A stretch of DNA of 64,000 bases from an uncultured Eggerthella sp. (GCA_900553605.1 USDX01000002.1:62001-126000), one strand, 5' to 3'; shown: positions 32,886 through 42,822, counted from the stretch's first letter. Translations and numbers: made by a program. Notes: generated from the letters alone by a model not told the origin.

Positions 32886-34607
32886 CTAGGCAGAGAGTTT
32901 GCACTCTTCTTGTTCGATGAGTTCGCGTGCATGCTCGATAGCGTCATCGATGTTGGCTCGGAAGTGTTCTTCACCTACCAGCTCAACAAAGCCAGCGCGA
33001 CGCATGGTCTTCATGGGCTGTTCGTTCGCATGGCTGAAGATCAGCTTTACGCCGTTTTCGGTACAGTAGTCGTAGAGGTTTTCCAGGGCATTCATTCCAG
33101 ATGCATCAAGCGACGGAACGCCGCGCATGCGGATGATCAGGTACTTGGTGAACGACTTTACCGAAATATCGGTAATGCGGTCGGTCATGCCAAAGAACAT
33201 GGGGCCGTTGATTTCGTAAACGCGTACGCTCTTGGGCAATTCACGCAGATGCGTAACCTCGGAGTTTGCATCGCAGTAGTACTTCCAGCCTTTAACCTCG
33301 GTTTCTTCGCTGACCATCTTCATGAACAGTACGATAGTGATGATCATGCCAATGCCGATAGCAGTAACCAGGTCGAATGCGATGGTTAGGGTGAAGGTGA
33401 GCAAAAGCGTTGCCACGGCGCCCTTTGATGCGGTTTTGCAGAGGTGCGCGAAGTTGCGCCAGCCCGACATGTTGTAGGCAACCTGCAGCAGGATTGCTGC
33501 AATGGTAGGCATGGGAATCAATGCTGCATAGGGCATAAGGAATACCAGCATAAGTAGCAGGACAACGGCATGAACCATGCCAGAGATGGGGGTACGTCCA
33601 CCGTTGTCGACGTTGGCGGCAGTGCGGGCAATAGCTCCTGTAGCAGGGATGCCGCCAAACAAGATAGAACCGATATTACCCACGCCCTGCGCAACAAGCT
33701 CCATGTTGCAGCGGTGATGCGAGCTGATCATACTGTCGGCAACAACGCAGGAAAGCAGCGATTCGATGGCTGCCAGCATAGCGATGGTGAAGCCGTTGGC
33801 AAGCTCTTCGCGGAAGAGTTCGGTACTGAGTTGGGGAATGTGCAGTTCGGGAAGCGCGCTGCTGATGGTATAGAGGTCTCCAATGGTGTTGACGTTCATG
33901 CCCAGCAGGTTCACCATGCCGATACCTACGAAAATGGCAATAAGCGAGCTGGGGATCTTCCTGCTGAATTTAGGCCACAGGAACAGTACTACCAGGCAAA
34001 CCAGACCGACCAGCACCGATTCGGTATTAATGGTGGCGATGTTCTGTACAACCGCTTGAATTTTGTCGGTGGTTTCTACGGTAGGGGTGCCTGCAGGATA
34101 GGTAAGCCCCAACAGGTCTTTGATCTGACCGATAACGATGGTTACCGCGATGCCCGCGGTAAAGCCAGTGGTAATGGTGTAGGGGACGAAACGGATAAGT
34201 GCGCCAAGCTTAAACACGCCCATAAGGATGAGAACGACGCCTGCAATAATGGTGGCGGCAAACAGGCCATCGAGGCCATCGGTTGCTACGATGCCGGCAA
34301 CGATGGTGGCGAAGGCCGCAGTGGGGCCTGAAATCTGAACGCGGCTTCCTCCCAGGAAGGCGATAAGGAAACCTGCGATGATGGCGGTGTATAAGCCAGC
34401 TTCGGGCCCGACGCCTGAAGCAATGGCAAGTGCGATAGAAAGTGGCAGGGCTACAACGGCAACCACGATGCCTGACACGATGTCTTTAGGAAGCTGCTTT
34501 TTGAGTTCTTCTTTGCTGCTGTGCTTGATAACGCTGAATAGAATCGGTTTGATCTTATCGTGCTGCATGGCGGGGTTTTCGTACTCCTGACTATCGTGTT
34601 CTAACAT
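32886..34607 (-). CDS. SulP family inorganic anion transporter with STAS domain
   Basis: A 573-residue membrane transporter of the SLC26/SulP family. The N-terminal part has about 12 hydrophobic spans with the family signature VALPLSIALAIASGVGPEAGLYTAIIAGF and GGSRVQISGPTAAFA. The C-terminal cytoplasmic STAS domain (about 445-560) includes VRVYEINGPMFFGMTD and SLDASGMNALENL. Substrates of relatives are sulfate, bicarbonate or dicarboxylates. Two starts are possible, ATG 34607 (poor SD) and ATG 34568. A terminator-like hairpin lies immediately upstream. Confidence 0.9.
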   Translation of the reverse strand: MLEHDSQEYENPAMQHDKIKPILFSVIKHSSKEELKKQLPKDIVSGIVVAVVALPLSIALAIASGVGPEAGLYTAIIAGFLIAFLGGSRVQISGPTAAFATIVAGIVATDGLDGLFAATIIAGVVLILMGVFKLGALIRFVPYTITTGFTAGIAVTIVIGQIKDLLGLTYPAGTPTVETTDKIQAVVQNIATINTESVLVGLVCLVVLFLWPKFSRKIPSSLIAIFVGIGMVNLLGMNVNTIGDLYTISSALPELHIPQLSTELFREELANGFTIAMLAAIESLLSCVVADSMISSHHRCNMELVAQGVGNIGSILFGGIPATGAIARTAANVDNGGRTPISGMVHAVVLLLMLVFLMPYAALIPMPTIAAILLQVAYNMSGWRNFAHLCKTASKGAVATLLLTFTLTIAFDLVTAIGIGMIITIVLFMKMVSEETEVKGWKYYCDANSEVTHLRELPKSVRVYEINGPMFFGMTDRITDISVKSFTKYLIIRMRGVPSLDASGMNALENLYDYCTENGVKLIFSHANEQPMKTMRRAGFVELVGEEHFRANIDDAIEHARELIEQEECKLSA

Positions 34608-34613
34608 GCCCGT

Positions 34614-34679
34614 AAAAGAAACGTTCCACTCGAAGAGTGGAACGCACGTGCTTTCGCGTTGCGCGATTAATGCGAAAGC
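34614..34679 (-). promoter_or_regulatory. Tandem hairpins in the SulP leader, attenuator-like
   Basis: On the minus strand, GCTTTCGC/GCGAAAGC (34672-34679 with 34650-34657) is followed by a perfect 10-bp stem CGTTCCACTC/GAGTGGAACG (34635-34644 with 34622-34631) and TTTCTTTT (34621-34614). That is a terminator placed seven bases before the SulP ATG, with no other gene on that strand to end. It could control read-through into the transporter gene. Confidence 0.5.
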
Positions 34680-34986
34680 GCTTTATTCTATCGCGCTCGT
34701 TTGCTTTTCTTTGATTCAGCATAGGAAATTCAAGTGAACGCGTTCGTGACCTGGTTGAACGGTTTTCCATTGTCGATTTTTATGGAACGACGAAAAGATG
34801 CAATGAAATTCTGGCCTTAATGGTGCGGCAACTTGGTTATTAATTGACGTAAGGCAACGATGGGGTTTGCTCGTTGTTTGTCGAGTGTTGGGCGGAAGGG
34901 CAAAATCCGCCGAACGCGAAAACAAGGGAAAGAGCCACAAGCTCGCGCGTAGGGCACGGTGCTTGGGGGGCGCAAAGGGGATTGCA
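34680..34986. other. Divergent intergenic region between the SulP and MFS genes
   Basis: About 300 bases between the SulP leader and the MFS start. I see no convincing gene. It must hold the promoters of both divergent genes. The open frame that extends the MFS gene back to 34867 has no Shine-Dalgarno and an unlikely basic composition. Confidence 0.4.
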
Positions 34987-36219
34987 ATGAGGGGAATTCA
35001 ACCGCAGCGCAACGTCATTTTGGCGGCAGGCACGCTTGCCGCAATGGGCACAAGCTGCATCTACATGTGGAGCATTTTCAATAAGCCGCTCATGGCCACC
35101 TATGGGTTTAGCGCTTCAGAGGTTTCTATGGCGTATTCCCTGTTTTTGCTGACTACCTGCTTTTCCAGCATGCTGGCAGGTTGGTTGCAACAACGTATCC
35201 AACCTCGGTATATCGTGGTGTGCTCGGGCGTTTTGTTCGGGATGGGCTGGTTTCTTTCCGGGTTTGCGAGCAATTTGGTAATGCTCTATCTCTTCTTCGG
35301 CGGATTTGCGGGCGCGGGCAACGGCCTTCTATACAACACCATTGTTGCCGTTGTAATGAAGTGGTTCCCCGATAAACGCGGTTTTGCCAATGGTATATGC
35401 ATTGGTGCAATCGGGCTGGGGCCGGTGTTTTTTGCTCCTTTGGGCAACTTCCTTATCGAATCATTCAGCGTTCAGATGGCATTCCATATTGTGGGAGTTA
35501 TCTGGTTGGTGATTTACCTTACCGTGTCATGGTTGTTGCTGGTTCCCCCAGCAGGGTGGCAGCCTAGCATCCGCACGGAAAATAAAGAAGAGTCAACCGA
35601 GGAAAAGCCGTGCCGGGAGCTGAATCTTTCCGCAAGGCAGATGTTTCGGCAGCCGCTGTATTACGTATTGTTCCTGGTGATGATGGTTGCTTCCACTAGT
35701 GGCCTTATGATTACCGCTCACGCCTCAAATATCGGCCAGGAACTTGCCGGCCTTACGGCTTCGGAGGGCGCCGTGATGGTTGCCTCCCTTGCTCTGGGCA
35801 GCTGCTTGGGCCGCTTTGGCTTCGGAGCTTTGTCTGACAGCATTGGACGCTATAAAGCGTTGGCGCTTTCCCTTGCGGCCAACGCGGTAGTGATGCTGTT
35901 CTGCATCCATGCTGCTACCACATTCGTAACCTTCCTTGTTGCCGTTGCTGCGGTTGGCGCGTGTTTTGGCGGTACCATGAGCATCGTTCCTGCCATTGTT
36001 GGTGATGCCTTCGGATCGGTGAACTTTGGGCAGAACTACTCGTTTGTATACCCCGGATATACGGTCGCTTCTTTTGTTGGTCCCATGGCGGCGGCATCGG
36101 CCTTCGAAGCGGTGGGCAGCTATGCTCCAGCATTCACTATTGCCGGTGTGCTGGCATTGGTAGGTGTTGTGCTGGTGGTTGTTTGCTCCAGGCTGCAGAA
36201 GCGCTTGCTTGAGCGTTAG
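34987..36219 (+). CDS. MFS transporter, OFA (oxalate/formate antiporter) type
   Basis: A 410-residue major facilitator with 12 predicted spans. It begins MRGIQPQRNVILAAGTLAAM and SCIYMWSIFNKPLMATYGFS, typical of the OFA family. Conserved loops GGFAGAGNGLLYNTIVAVVMKWFPDKRGFANG and LGRFGFGALSDSIGRYKAL are present. OFA members exchange small carboxylates; the substrate here is unknown. ATG 34987 with AAAGGGG upstream is the likely start. Confidence 0.85.
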   Translation: MRGIQPQRNVILAAGTLAAMGTSCIYMWSIFNKPLMATYGFSASEVSMAYSLFLLTTCFSSMLAGWLQQRIQPRYIVVCSGVLFGMGWFLSGFASNLVMLYLFFGGFAGAGNGLLYNTIVAVVMKWFPDKRGFANGICIGAIGLGPVFFAPLGNFLIESFSVQMAFHIVGVIWLVIYLTVSWLLLVPPAGWQPSIRTENKEESTEEKPCRELNLSARQMFRQPLYYVLFLVMMVASTSGLMITAHASNIGQELAGLTASEGAVMVASLALGSCLGRFGFGALSDSIGRYKALALSLAANAVVMLFCIHAATTFVTFLVAVAAVGACFGGTMSIVPAIVGDAFGSVNFGQNYSFVYPGYTVASFVGPMAAASAFEAVGSYAPAFTIAGVLALVGVVLVVVCSRLQKRLLER

Positions 36220-36228
36220 ACTTTGCGT

Positions 36229-36253
36229 AAAAAAGGCGGCCCGAAGGCCGCCT
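36229..36253 (-). terminator. Intrinsic terminator of prfC
   Basis: On the minus strand AGGCGGCC, TTCG loop, GGCCGCCT, then TTTTTACGC. A very stable 8-bp stem shared between the convergent MFS and prfC genes; the U tract serves prfC. Confidence 0.88.
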
Positions 36254-36262
36254 GCAAATGCG

Positions 36263-37876
36263 CTATTTGAAGGAAACGTTGCCAAACTCAGAAAGCTTTA
36301 AGTTCGGGTTGTGCTCGATGCCGTAACGCAAGTTCCACTCGCTGGTAAACAACAGCAACTTTTCGCCACGCATGTTTTCTACACGATAGGTGTCGTGAGT
36401 AAGGTTCAGCTTTGGAACATCAACTTCTTCGGGATTTGCTACCCAACGGATAATCGAGTAGGGCAGACCTTGCCTTCGAACTTCGACATTGTATTCGTTT
36501 TTCAAGCGCTGTTCCAAAACCTCGAATTGAAGAACACCTACAGCACCTACGATAACGCTTTCCATGCCAGCACCAAGTTCGCGGAAAATCTGGATGGCGC
36601 CTTCTTGAGCAAGCTGCTCCATGCCCTTTACGAATTGCTTGCGTTTAAGCGTGTTTACCTGCGAGACCTTAGCGAAGATTTCAGGCGCAAACATAGGAAT
36701 GGCGGGGAACTGCACCTTGTTCTTTGCAGCGCACACGGTGTCGCCGATAGAGAAGATGCCCGGATCGAACAAGCCCACGATATCGCCTGCGTAGGCTTCA
36801 TCGACAATAGCGCGGTCGTCGGCCATGAGCGAAGTGCCGGTAGCAAGCTTCAGCTTCTTCTTTCCCTGCATATGGTAGGCTTCCATGCCTCGCTCGAACT
36901 TGCCCGAGCAGATGCGTACGAAGGCAATGCGGTCGCGGTGGTTCTTGTCCATGTTCGCCTGGATTTTGAACACGAAGCCCGAGAAGGATTCCGTCATAGG
37001 ATCAACTGGCGTGTCGGTAAGGCAGTCGTTGTAGGCGCGCGGTGTGGGCGCCAGTTCCAGGAACCCTTTCAGGAAGGGCTCTACGCCGAAGTTGGTTAGG
37101 GCCGAACCGAAGAATACTGGCGAAAGTTTGCCGTTGCGTACGGCTTCCAGGTCGAGTTCGTCGCCTGCGCCGTCGAGAAGCTCGATATCGTCCATCAGGT
37201 TGTTGTGGTTGTCTTCGCCGATAAGATCGTCAAGGGCCGAATCGCCCAGTTCGGCTTCGATTTCCTGAACCTTCTTCGAAGAATTGCCGCGTCCTTCGCC
37301 GTCAAAGGCGATGACGTGGCGCGTGCGACGATCGAACACGCCACGGAAGTTGCGACCGCAGCCGATGGGCCAGTTCATGGGATACGTGCCAATGCCCAGC
37401 ACCGTTTCGATTTCTTCCATAAGCTCAAATGAATCGCGGGCTTCGCGGTCAAGCTTGTTCACGAATGTGAAGATGGGAATATGGCGCAAGGTGCAAACCT
37501 TGAAGAGCTTCTTGGTCTGGGCCTCTACGCCCTTTGCGGCATCGATTACCATAACGGCGGCATCAGCGGCCATGAGGGTGCGATAGGTATCTTCGGAAAA
37601 GTCTTGGTGTCCAGGGGTATCCAGGATGTTTACGCAGCAACCATCGTAGTTAAACTGCAGAACCGAAGAGGTTACGGAAATGCCGCGTTCCTTTTCGATA
37701 TCCATCCAGTCGGAAACGGCGTGCTTGGAGCTGCTTTTCCCCTTAACTGAACCAGCGGTTTGGATGCTGCCGGTGTATAAGAGCAGCTTTTCCGTGAGGG
37801 TTGTTTTGCCGGCGTCAGGATGGGAGATGATGGCAAAAGTGCGCCTTGAGGCGATTTCTTCTTGCATGCTTGACAT
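36263..37876 (-). CDS. prfC: Peptide chain release factor 3
   Basis: A 537-residue translational GTPase that recycles RF1 and RF2 after termination. G motifs: SHPDAGKTTLTEKLL (G1), ERGISVTSS (G2), LDTPGHQDFSEDTYR (G3), TFVNKLDRE (G4). Later RF3 blocks include FKIQANMDKNHRDRIAFVRICSG and GAVGVLQFEVLEQRL. The SD AAGGA is five bases before ATG 37876. RF3 is distinguished from EF-G and LepA by length and by the two-domain C-terminus. Confidence 0.95.
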   Translation of the reverse strand: MSSMQEEIASRRTFAIISHPDAGKTTLTEKLLLYTGSIQTAGSVKGKSSSKHAVSDWMDIEKERGISVTSSVLQFNYDGCCVNILDTPGHQDFSEDTYRTLMAADAAVMVIDAAKGVEAQTKKLFKVCTLRHIPIFTFVNKLDREARDSFELMEEIETVLGIGTYPMNWPIGCGRNFRGVFDRRTRHVIAFDGEGRGNSSKKVQEIEAELGDSALDDLIGEDNHNNLMDDIELLDGAGDELDLEAVRNGKLSPVFFGSALTNFGVEPFLKGFLELAPTPRAYNDCLTDTPVDPMTESFSGFVFKIQANMDKNHRDRIAFVRICSGKFERGMEAYHMQGKKKLKLATGTSLMADDRAIVDEAYAGDIVGLFDPGIFSIGDTVCAAKNKVQFPAIPMFAPEIFAKVSQVNTLKRKQFVKGMEQLAQEGAIQIFRELGAGMESVIVGAVGVLQFEVLEQRLKNEYNVEVRRQGLPYSIIRWVANPEEVDVPKLNLTHDTYRVENMRGEKLLLFTSEWNLRYGIEHNPNLKLSEFGNVSFK

Positions 37877-38189
37877 GTGGTTCCTTCTGTTTGCTATGGA
37901 AAACCCTTTTTGCAGGGATATGGTTGCGATCTTTTAGATTAATGCAAGATGCCGTCTGCTCACAGGAAGAACCGTTGTTTTATATAGCCTTTACGGATTC
38001 TTGTCGCTGCTGCTTTCCAGAAGGCTGCGTTTGTCGTTGCCGAAGCGCGCTGCTTCGCAATTATTGGCATGGGAAACTCATTGGACATCCCGAAATCATT
38101 CAGCGATCTAGGGCTGAAAGCGTGCATTTTGCGGTACCTTTTAGAAGGTTTACAACCTCATCGATTGTTGACGGGAAGAAAGCGTAACT
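37877..38189. other. Divergent intergenic region between prfC and the McrBC-like genes
   Basis: About 310 bases. I see a small hairpin GAAGCGCGCTGCTTC near 38043 and scattered AT-rich patches (TTTTATATAG near 37980) that could serve as promoters, but no gene and no clear -35/-10 pair. It marks the left edge of the accessory island. Confidence 0.35.
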
Positions 38190-40784
38190 ATGGGTATGGT
38201 TCTCTCTGAAGGCGAAATTGGCACTTTTCAGGAATGCGTTCGCCGTGATTTGCTCACGTATGTCAGCTATCCCTCTTTTAAGGGCGCTACTCGATGCTTT
38301 GCATATCCCCAGTTCTTGGTAGAAGACGAGACGCTTACGCTCCTTGAGGACAGCGCCTTCCCCGACAATGGCTGCCTTCCCATGGTTACGAGTCGTACTA
38401 CTCCTCACGAGTTGCTTGATATGTATGGCAACGTTGTTGTTATGAGGGTGAACGACGAGCATCCTGGCCGTAATCGCAATTACCCAGAGAGTGAAGCATC
38501 GCGCTTCAATAGCATTATCGATCCTTTCTTTGCCAAGGGTGCATCGTCGGTTGAGTTCATGCCCCTTTCTCGGCATTCCCTTTCTGGTTCATTGGTGCAG
38601 GTGCTTGATATTCAAGAAATCGTTGATTTAACCCATGCGCAGGCGCAGCCGGTACATGTCCGCTCGGTTGCGTCTCTTCCTCAAACCAAGCTCGTCGTGG
38701 TTTCCCAGGGCAAGCTGGGCGCACGCAAGTACTATGGACCTTTTGAGGCAACCTGCGTTGAAGATGCTGCTGTTCAGCTGCAGGCAAGTAATTCCTATGA
38801 TTTACGTATCGGCGTTTTCGATGAGAGTGAATTCGATTTCTCCATTGACCTTGTTGACGATCTGGGCAACATAGTTGCTCAATATATCAGCGCAGAAGAG
38901 CTTGATGCCCACGTAGCTGCCTCCGACAACATCTTTGATTGGATTACCGACAAAGATCTCCTCGATGCCCTGGGCAGGATTTCTCGTTCGGGCGAAACGC
39001 CCTTAACGAAGGGTCAAATGCGTGCTTTGAAAAGCGAGATTGCCTCTTGCCTTGATGAAGATGCGAAAATCGCCCTAACCCCTGAGCGCCGCGAGCGTAT
39101 GTTGGGCCTACTTGGCACCTACGAAAGCTGGTCGACGCTTCCTGAATCGGTAAGGGATTCTGCCATCGAGAATGCCGACCCTCAGCAGTTGGCAGAATAC
39201 GTGCTCTCTAATGAGCATTTCAGATCGTTCTATGACAAGGTTCTTGAAAGCGATCAGGTGCGTCAACGTGTTGAAAAGGAAAAGGCACAATATGCCGCGG
39301 AAGCCGCGGAGGCTCAGGCTGCTGCAAAACAGGCCCAGGAATCGCTGAGCCATGTGCAAGATGAGCTCAAGCGATTTGACGACGAACTCGATCTGCGTCG
39401 TAAGCGTTTCGAAGAAGAGATGTCGTCGCATGTCAAGATTGCCCAGGAGGAGCGAGACAAACTAGTTGAAGAGGTCCATGCTCTTAAGGAGCAAAAAGAT
39501 AGTCTGGAACGTGGCAAGGAATCGGTGCAGCGCCAAATCGACGAACTGGTGTCTTCCTTTTCAGATGAAGAAGTTTTGATGGGCCGAGTCCTTGAGAACG
39601 CGGCATTGAAGCAGGTTGTTTCTACGGTAGGTGGAATGTCGGGATCTGAGCATGTGGGTGATGGCGGGGAGTGCCTCTACGCTGCTCCTTCCGCTGTGCC
39701 ACTGCTTTCCGAGGAAGATGGGTCTGATGCTGGGGCTTTGCTTTCGAAGCTCGATGACCTTATCGGCGCGTCGTACGGCCGTGATATTCCCAAAAACGAT
39801 CTTGCCAATGTGCTCATCTGCCTCACCCAGGGCTACATTACAACTCTTGCCGGTTTGCCCGGTACCGGCAAAACGTCTCTCGTGAATATCCTCGCTGAGG
39901 TTCTTGGCTTGAAAAATGCCGCTTCGAAGCGCTTTGTTGAGGTGCCGGTTGAAAAAGGCTGGACTTCCTACAAAGACTTTATCGGCTACTACAATCCCTT
40001 TAGCGAGTCGCTCGAAAAGTCCAATCCCGTTGCATTCGATGCGCTCTCGCTTTTGAATTCCGAATGCGAGCAGGGGGTTGCGGATAGCGATGCGGCACCG
40101 TATTTGTTCCTGCTTGACGAGGCGAACCTCAGCTCTATCGAACATTATTGGTCGCCGTTTTTGCGCGCCTGCGATTCCTTCCGTGGTGGTTCGTTCGAGC
40201 TTTCTTTGGGCGGAAACCACTCCTTCAAAGTTCCGAGCTACTTGCGCTTTATCGCGACCGTAAACTTCGACCATACAACCGAGGAGTTGTCGCCTCGTTT
40301 CTTGGACCGCAGCTGGGTGGTTACCCTCGATCCGCAAGCCTTAGATTTGGATGACCTTGGCGATCCCTTGGTTCCCTTCAACTACAAGGACGCGAGTGTC
40401 TATTCGTATCAGGCTCTTCAGGCGGCTTTCGGCCCAAGGAGCAATGCCTTGTTAAGCGTTGAGCTTGAAGCGAAGCTGAAGGAAGTGGTCGAGCTATGTG
40501 CTCGCCATCGCTACCCCGTAAGTCCGCGCAGCCAGAAAATGATGCTTTCATACGCTTGCACAGCGGCGAGCGTTATGGATTGCTCGTCTGCGCAAACTCA
40601 ATATGCTCCCGTTGATTACGCCATTGCGCAAAAAGTGCTTCCGGTTCTTTCGGGTACCGAAGAGCGCTTAGGGGCTCTGCTCGAAGAACTTTCCTTGGTA
40701 AGCAATCTTCCGTTGACCAAGGCTCGTGTCGATCACATGCTTGAGGCTGGCGAAGACAGTGGCTACTACCAGTACTTTGCGTAA
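38190..40784 (+). CDS. McrB-like AAA+ ATPase/GTPase with coiled coil
   Basis: An 864-residue protein. Residues 1-350 are an N-terminal region I cannot assign; about 354-456 is a charged coiled coil (RQRVEKEKAQYAAEAAEAQ). The AAA+ domain has Walker A AGLPGTGKTS (555-562), Walker B YLFLLDEANLSSIEHYWSPFL near 640, and ATVNFDHTTEELSPRFLDRSW near 688-707. Canonical McrB has MNTxDR where this has VNFDHT. The next gene is a PD-(D/E)xK nuclease, so together they resemble a two-part McrBC-type restriction system of the coiled-coil kind. The target (modified DNA or RNA) is unknown. Confidence 0.7.
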   Translation: MGMVLSEGEIGTFQECVRRDLLTYVSYPSFKGATRCFAYPQFLVEDETLTLLEDSAFPDNGCLPMVTSRTTPHELLDMYGNVVVMRVNDEHPGRNRNYPESEASRFNSIIDPFFAKGASSVEFMPLSRHSLSGSLVQVLDIQEIVDLTHAQAQPVHVRSVASLPQTKLVVVSQGKLGARKYYGPFEATCVEDAAVQLQASNSYDLRIGVFDESEFDFSIDLVDDLGNIVAQYISAEELDAHVAASDNIFDWITDKDLLDALGRISRSGETPLTKGQMRALKSEIASCLDEDAKIALTPERRERMLGLLGTYESWSTLPESVRDSAIENADPQQLAEYVLSNEHFRSFYDKVLESDQVRQRVEKEKAQYAAEAAEAQAAAKQAQESLSHVQDELKRFDDELDLRRKRFEEEMSSHVKIAQEERDKLVEEVHALKEQKDSLERGKESVQRQIDELVSSFSDEEVLMGRVLENAALKQVVSTVGGMSGSEHVGDGGECLYAAPSAVPLLSEEDGSDAGALLSKLDDLIGASYGRDIPKNDLANVLICLTQGYITTLAGLPGTGKTSLVNILAEVLGLKNAASKRFVEVPVEKGWTSYKDFIGYYNPFSESLEKSNPVAFDALSLLNSECEQGVADSDAAPYLFLLDEANLSSIEHYWSPFLRACDSFRGGSFELSLGGNHSFKVPSYLRFIATVNFDHTTEELSPRFLDRSWVVTLDPQALDLDDLGDPLVPFNYKDASVYSYQALQAAFGPRSNALLSVELEAKLKEVVELCARHRYPVSPRSQKMMLSYACTAASVMDCSSAQTQYAPVDYAIAQKVLPVLSGTEERLGALLEELSLVSNLPLTKARVDHMLEAGEDSGYYQYFA

Positions 40785-42702
40785 AGGCTCTTACAATTGG
40801 GTGCTGCGTTTGGTGGATGCGTCAAGCAGCGACCGCGTTGATTTTCCTCTGCTCGAAAACTATGCACCCGCTTCCTTGGACCTTGCCGCAGAAGGCATCG
40901 TCCATGAATCGCATAGGTATCGTGCTCTATTGGCTACCGATGCTCCTCTCGGCTCGTCCGAAGAGGAGAGCATCTTATGGTCGGTCAACGGAGAGGAACC
41001 TATAGCTCTTTGCGCCCGCGTGGTCGCTAATCATATTGAAGAAGTCCACGGCTCCCAGCTGCATCTTTACCAGCTGCATTTTGAGAAGGGAGATGAGTGG
41101 TTTCCTTTTTCTATGACCTACGGCTTCGCATCGGTCTCCCTTCAGGTGGGTCTGGCCGGGGAAGGTCTGCGTGCTCTCTCAACGAAGGACATCGCTTGTG
41201 CTTGCGACAAGGATGACCAAGAGGCTTCCGTGCTGGGTATGGTTGACGCCTTGATCTCGGGAAGTGATGACGAGGCGGTTCGATGGATGTTCGGCGAGGG
41301 TCAAGCTCGAGAAAGCAGATATGCCTTGGTGGAGTCGGGCACGGTTTCCGATTCCTCTGAATCGCTTTCCTCGTTTCTTGCTCTTTGCGAAAGGGCGGTT
41401 CGCGGATACGAGGCAAACCTCAATTATTTCTGCACCCATGCTCATTGTCGTACCGTGAAGACAAACGTCATGGTTTCGCCTCTTCAAATGCGCCGTTTGG
41501 GGCGCGAGGAATTGCTCTGGTTGGCGAGCAATCCTGATGTGCTTCACGCAACGGACGCGAAAACGCCCTTACGTATTAATGGCAGGTATGTTGTTCCCGC
41601 CCGTATGCGGACCGAGCGCCCCAGGAAGACATTTGACACCAAGGAGAATCGAGCGCTTTTGTCCTATGCCGAAGAGATTGCTGCGGCGCTTGGCCGCATC
41701 ATCGAGGGAGCGCAGGATGATATTGTCCGTATCGAAGCTATGATCAGTCGCTTGGTGGGGCTTGATGATGGCGAGGGCCTGATCCCGGCGCTCTTGATGT
41801 TGAGGACGTGTTTTGAACGAGAGCAACCTCTTTTGCGCAAGGCCATTGCCCTCCGCAAAAGAATGCGCAGCATAGCCAAGGCGCTTGATCGTGCGCTGCC
41901 CGATGTGCGCTGTATTCGCTATCGTCTGCCGAAGCGAACCAAGACATTCCAGGAAATCCCTGCTTATGCCGAAATCCATGCCCTCATGCGAGCATGGGAT
42001 ACGTTTGGCGAATTTCAAATGCAGCGTGATGGCATGGTTCTGCACACCTGGAAGATGGACAAGCTCTACGAATATTATGTGCTCTACGAACTGCTATCCG
42101 CTTTGCATGGTAGAGGGTTTTCGCCTAACAGTTCATTGGATGCTAACCCTATTGAGCAGGCGCACTATAGCCTTGACTCGCGGTATTTTCAAAATGAAAC
42201 CCAGGTCGCAACGGTCTTTCGCCTGGTTCGTGGCGATGAGCGTATAACGTTGTATTACCAGCCGGTTATTTATGGCGACGAGCGTGAGGAACATGGTATT
42301 TCCCTGCATCGAACCACGTTGACCTCTGCAGGTTTCGATTCTTATTGGACGCCTGATTACCTCATAGTCCACGAATCATGCGAAGGCACAAGGACGCTCG
42401 TGCTCGACGCCAAGTTCCGCAAGGTGTCAGCGGTGAAGTTCGATGGCTCGGAAAACGATGCCAAGAGTTGCATGTTGGAGTGCTTGCGCAAATACAAACT
42501 GGAAACGTGTGGCGTCAAGGGTGCTTCGGTGGATGCCCTGTGGTTGCTGTGCGGTAGGACGCAATCGTACTATTTAGAGAGTTTGCAGCAGTCATCGTGG
42601 GCTCTGAAGCAGCGTTTCACGCCTGACGGCATTGCTGCGGTAGCTCCCGGGGCAAATGCGTTGTCTGAGTTCCTCGATGTTGTGAGAATCGGTATCGAAT
42701 AG
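40726..42702 (+). CDS. McrC-like DUF2357/PD-(D/E)xK nuclease
   Basis: Up to 658 residues. The C-terminal third holds a restriction-nuclease core: WTPDYLIV with Asp544, then LVLDAKFRKV with Asp561 and Lys563 (PD...DxK). The centre has RPRKTFDTKENRALLSYAEEI and YEYYVLYELLSAL, which fit DUF2357-type McrC relatives. The start is uncertain: GTG 40726 lies inside the 3' end of the AAA+ gene, while TTG near 40777 or GTG near 40801 would start close to its stop. Overlap implies coupled translation and joint function in cleaving invading nucleic acid. Confidence 0.7.
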   Translation: MSITCLRLAKTVATTSTLRKGSYNWVLRLVDASSSDRVDFPLLENYAPASLDLAAEGIVHESHRYRALLATDAPLGSSEEESILWSVNGEEPIALCARVVANHIEEVHGSQLHLYQLHFEKGDEWFPFSMTYGFASVSLQVGLAGEGLRALSTKDIACACDKDDQEASVLGMVDALISGSDDEAVRWMFGEGQARESRYALVESGTVSDSSESLSSFLALCERAVRGYEANLNYFCTHAHCRTVKTNVMVSPLQMRRLGREELLWLASNPDVLHATDAKTPLRINGRYVVPARMRTERPRKTFDTKENRALLSYAEEIAAALGRIIEGAQDDIVRIEAMISRLVGLDDGEGLIPALLMLRTCFEREQPLLRKAIALRKRMRSIAKALDRALPDVRCIRYRLPKRTKTFQEIPAYAEIHALMRAWDTFGEFQMQRDGMVLHTWKMDKLYEYYVLYELLSALHGRGFSPNSSLDANPIEQAHYSLDSRYFQNETQVATVFRLVRGDERITLYYQPVIYGDEREEHGISLHRTTLTSAGFDSYWTPDYLIVHESCEGTRTLVLDAKFRKVSAVKFDGSENDAKSCMLECLRKYKLETCGVKGASVDALWLLCGRTQSYYLESLQQSSWALKQRFTPDGIAAVAPGANALSEFLDVVRIGIE

Positions 42703-42790
42703 GAATGGTTGCGTAAACCTATTCTGAATAGTGCGCCATCTGGTCTTTTACGTATCCGACGAGTTCTTCTTTGTAGCGTCATTGCATACG

Positions 42791-42822
42791 AAAGGAAGTG
42801 CGTCCGCTGACGCACTTCCTTT
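42791..42822. terminator. Perfect 14-bp hairpin after the McrC-like gene
   Basis: AAAGGAAGTGCGTC (42791-42804), loop CGCT, GACGCACTTCCTTT (42809-42822). It is placed between convergent genes and ends in TTT on both strands. Confidence 0.65.
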
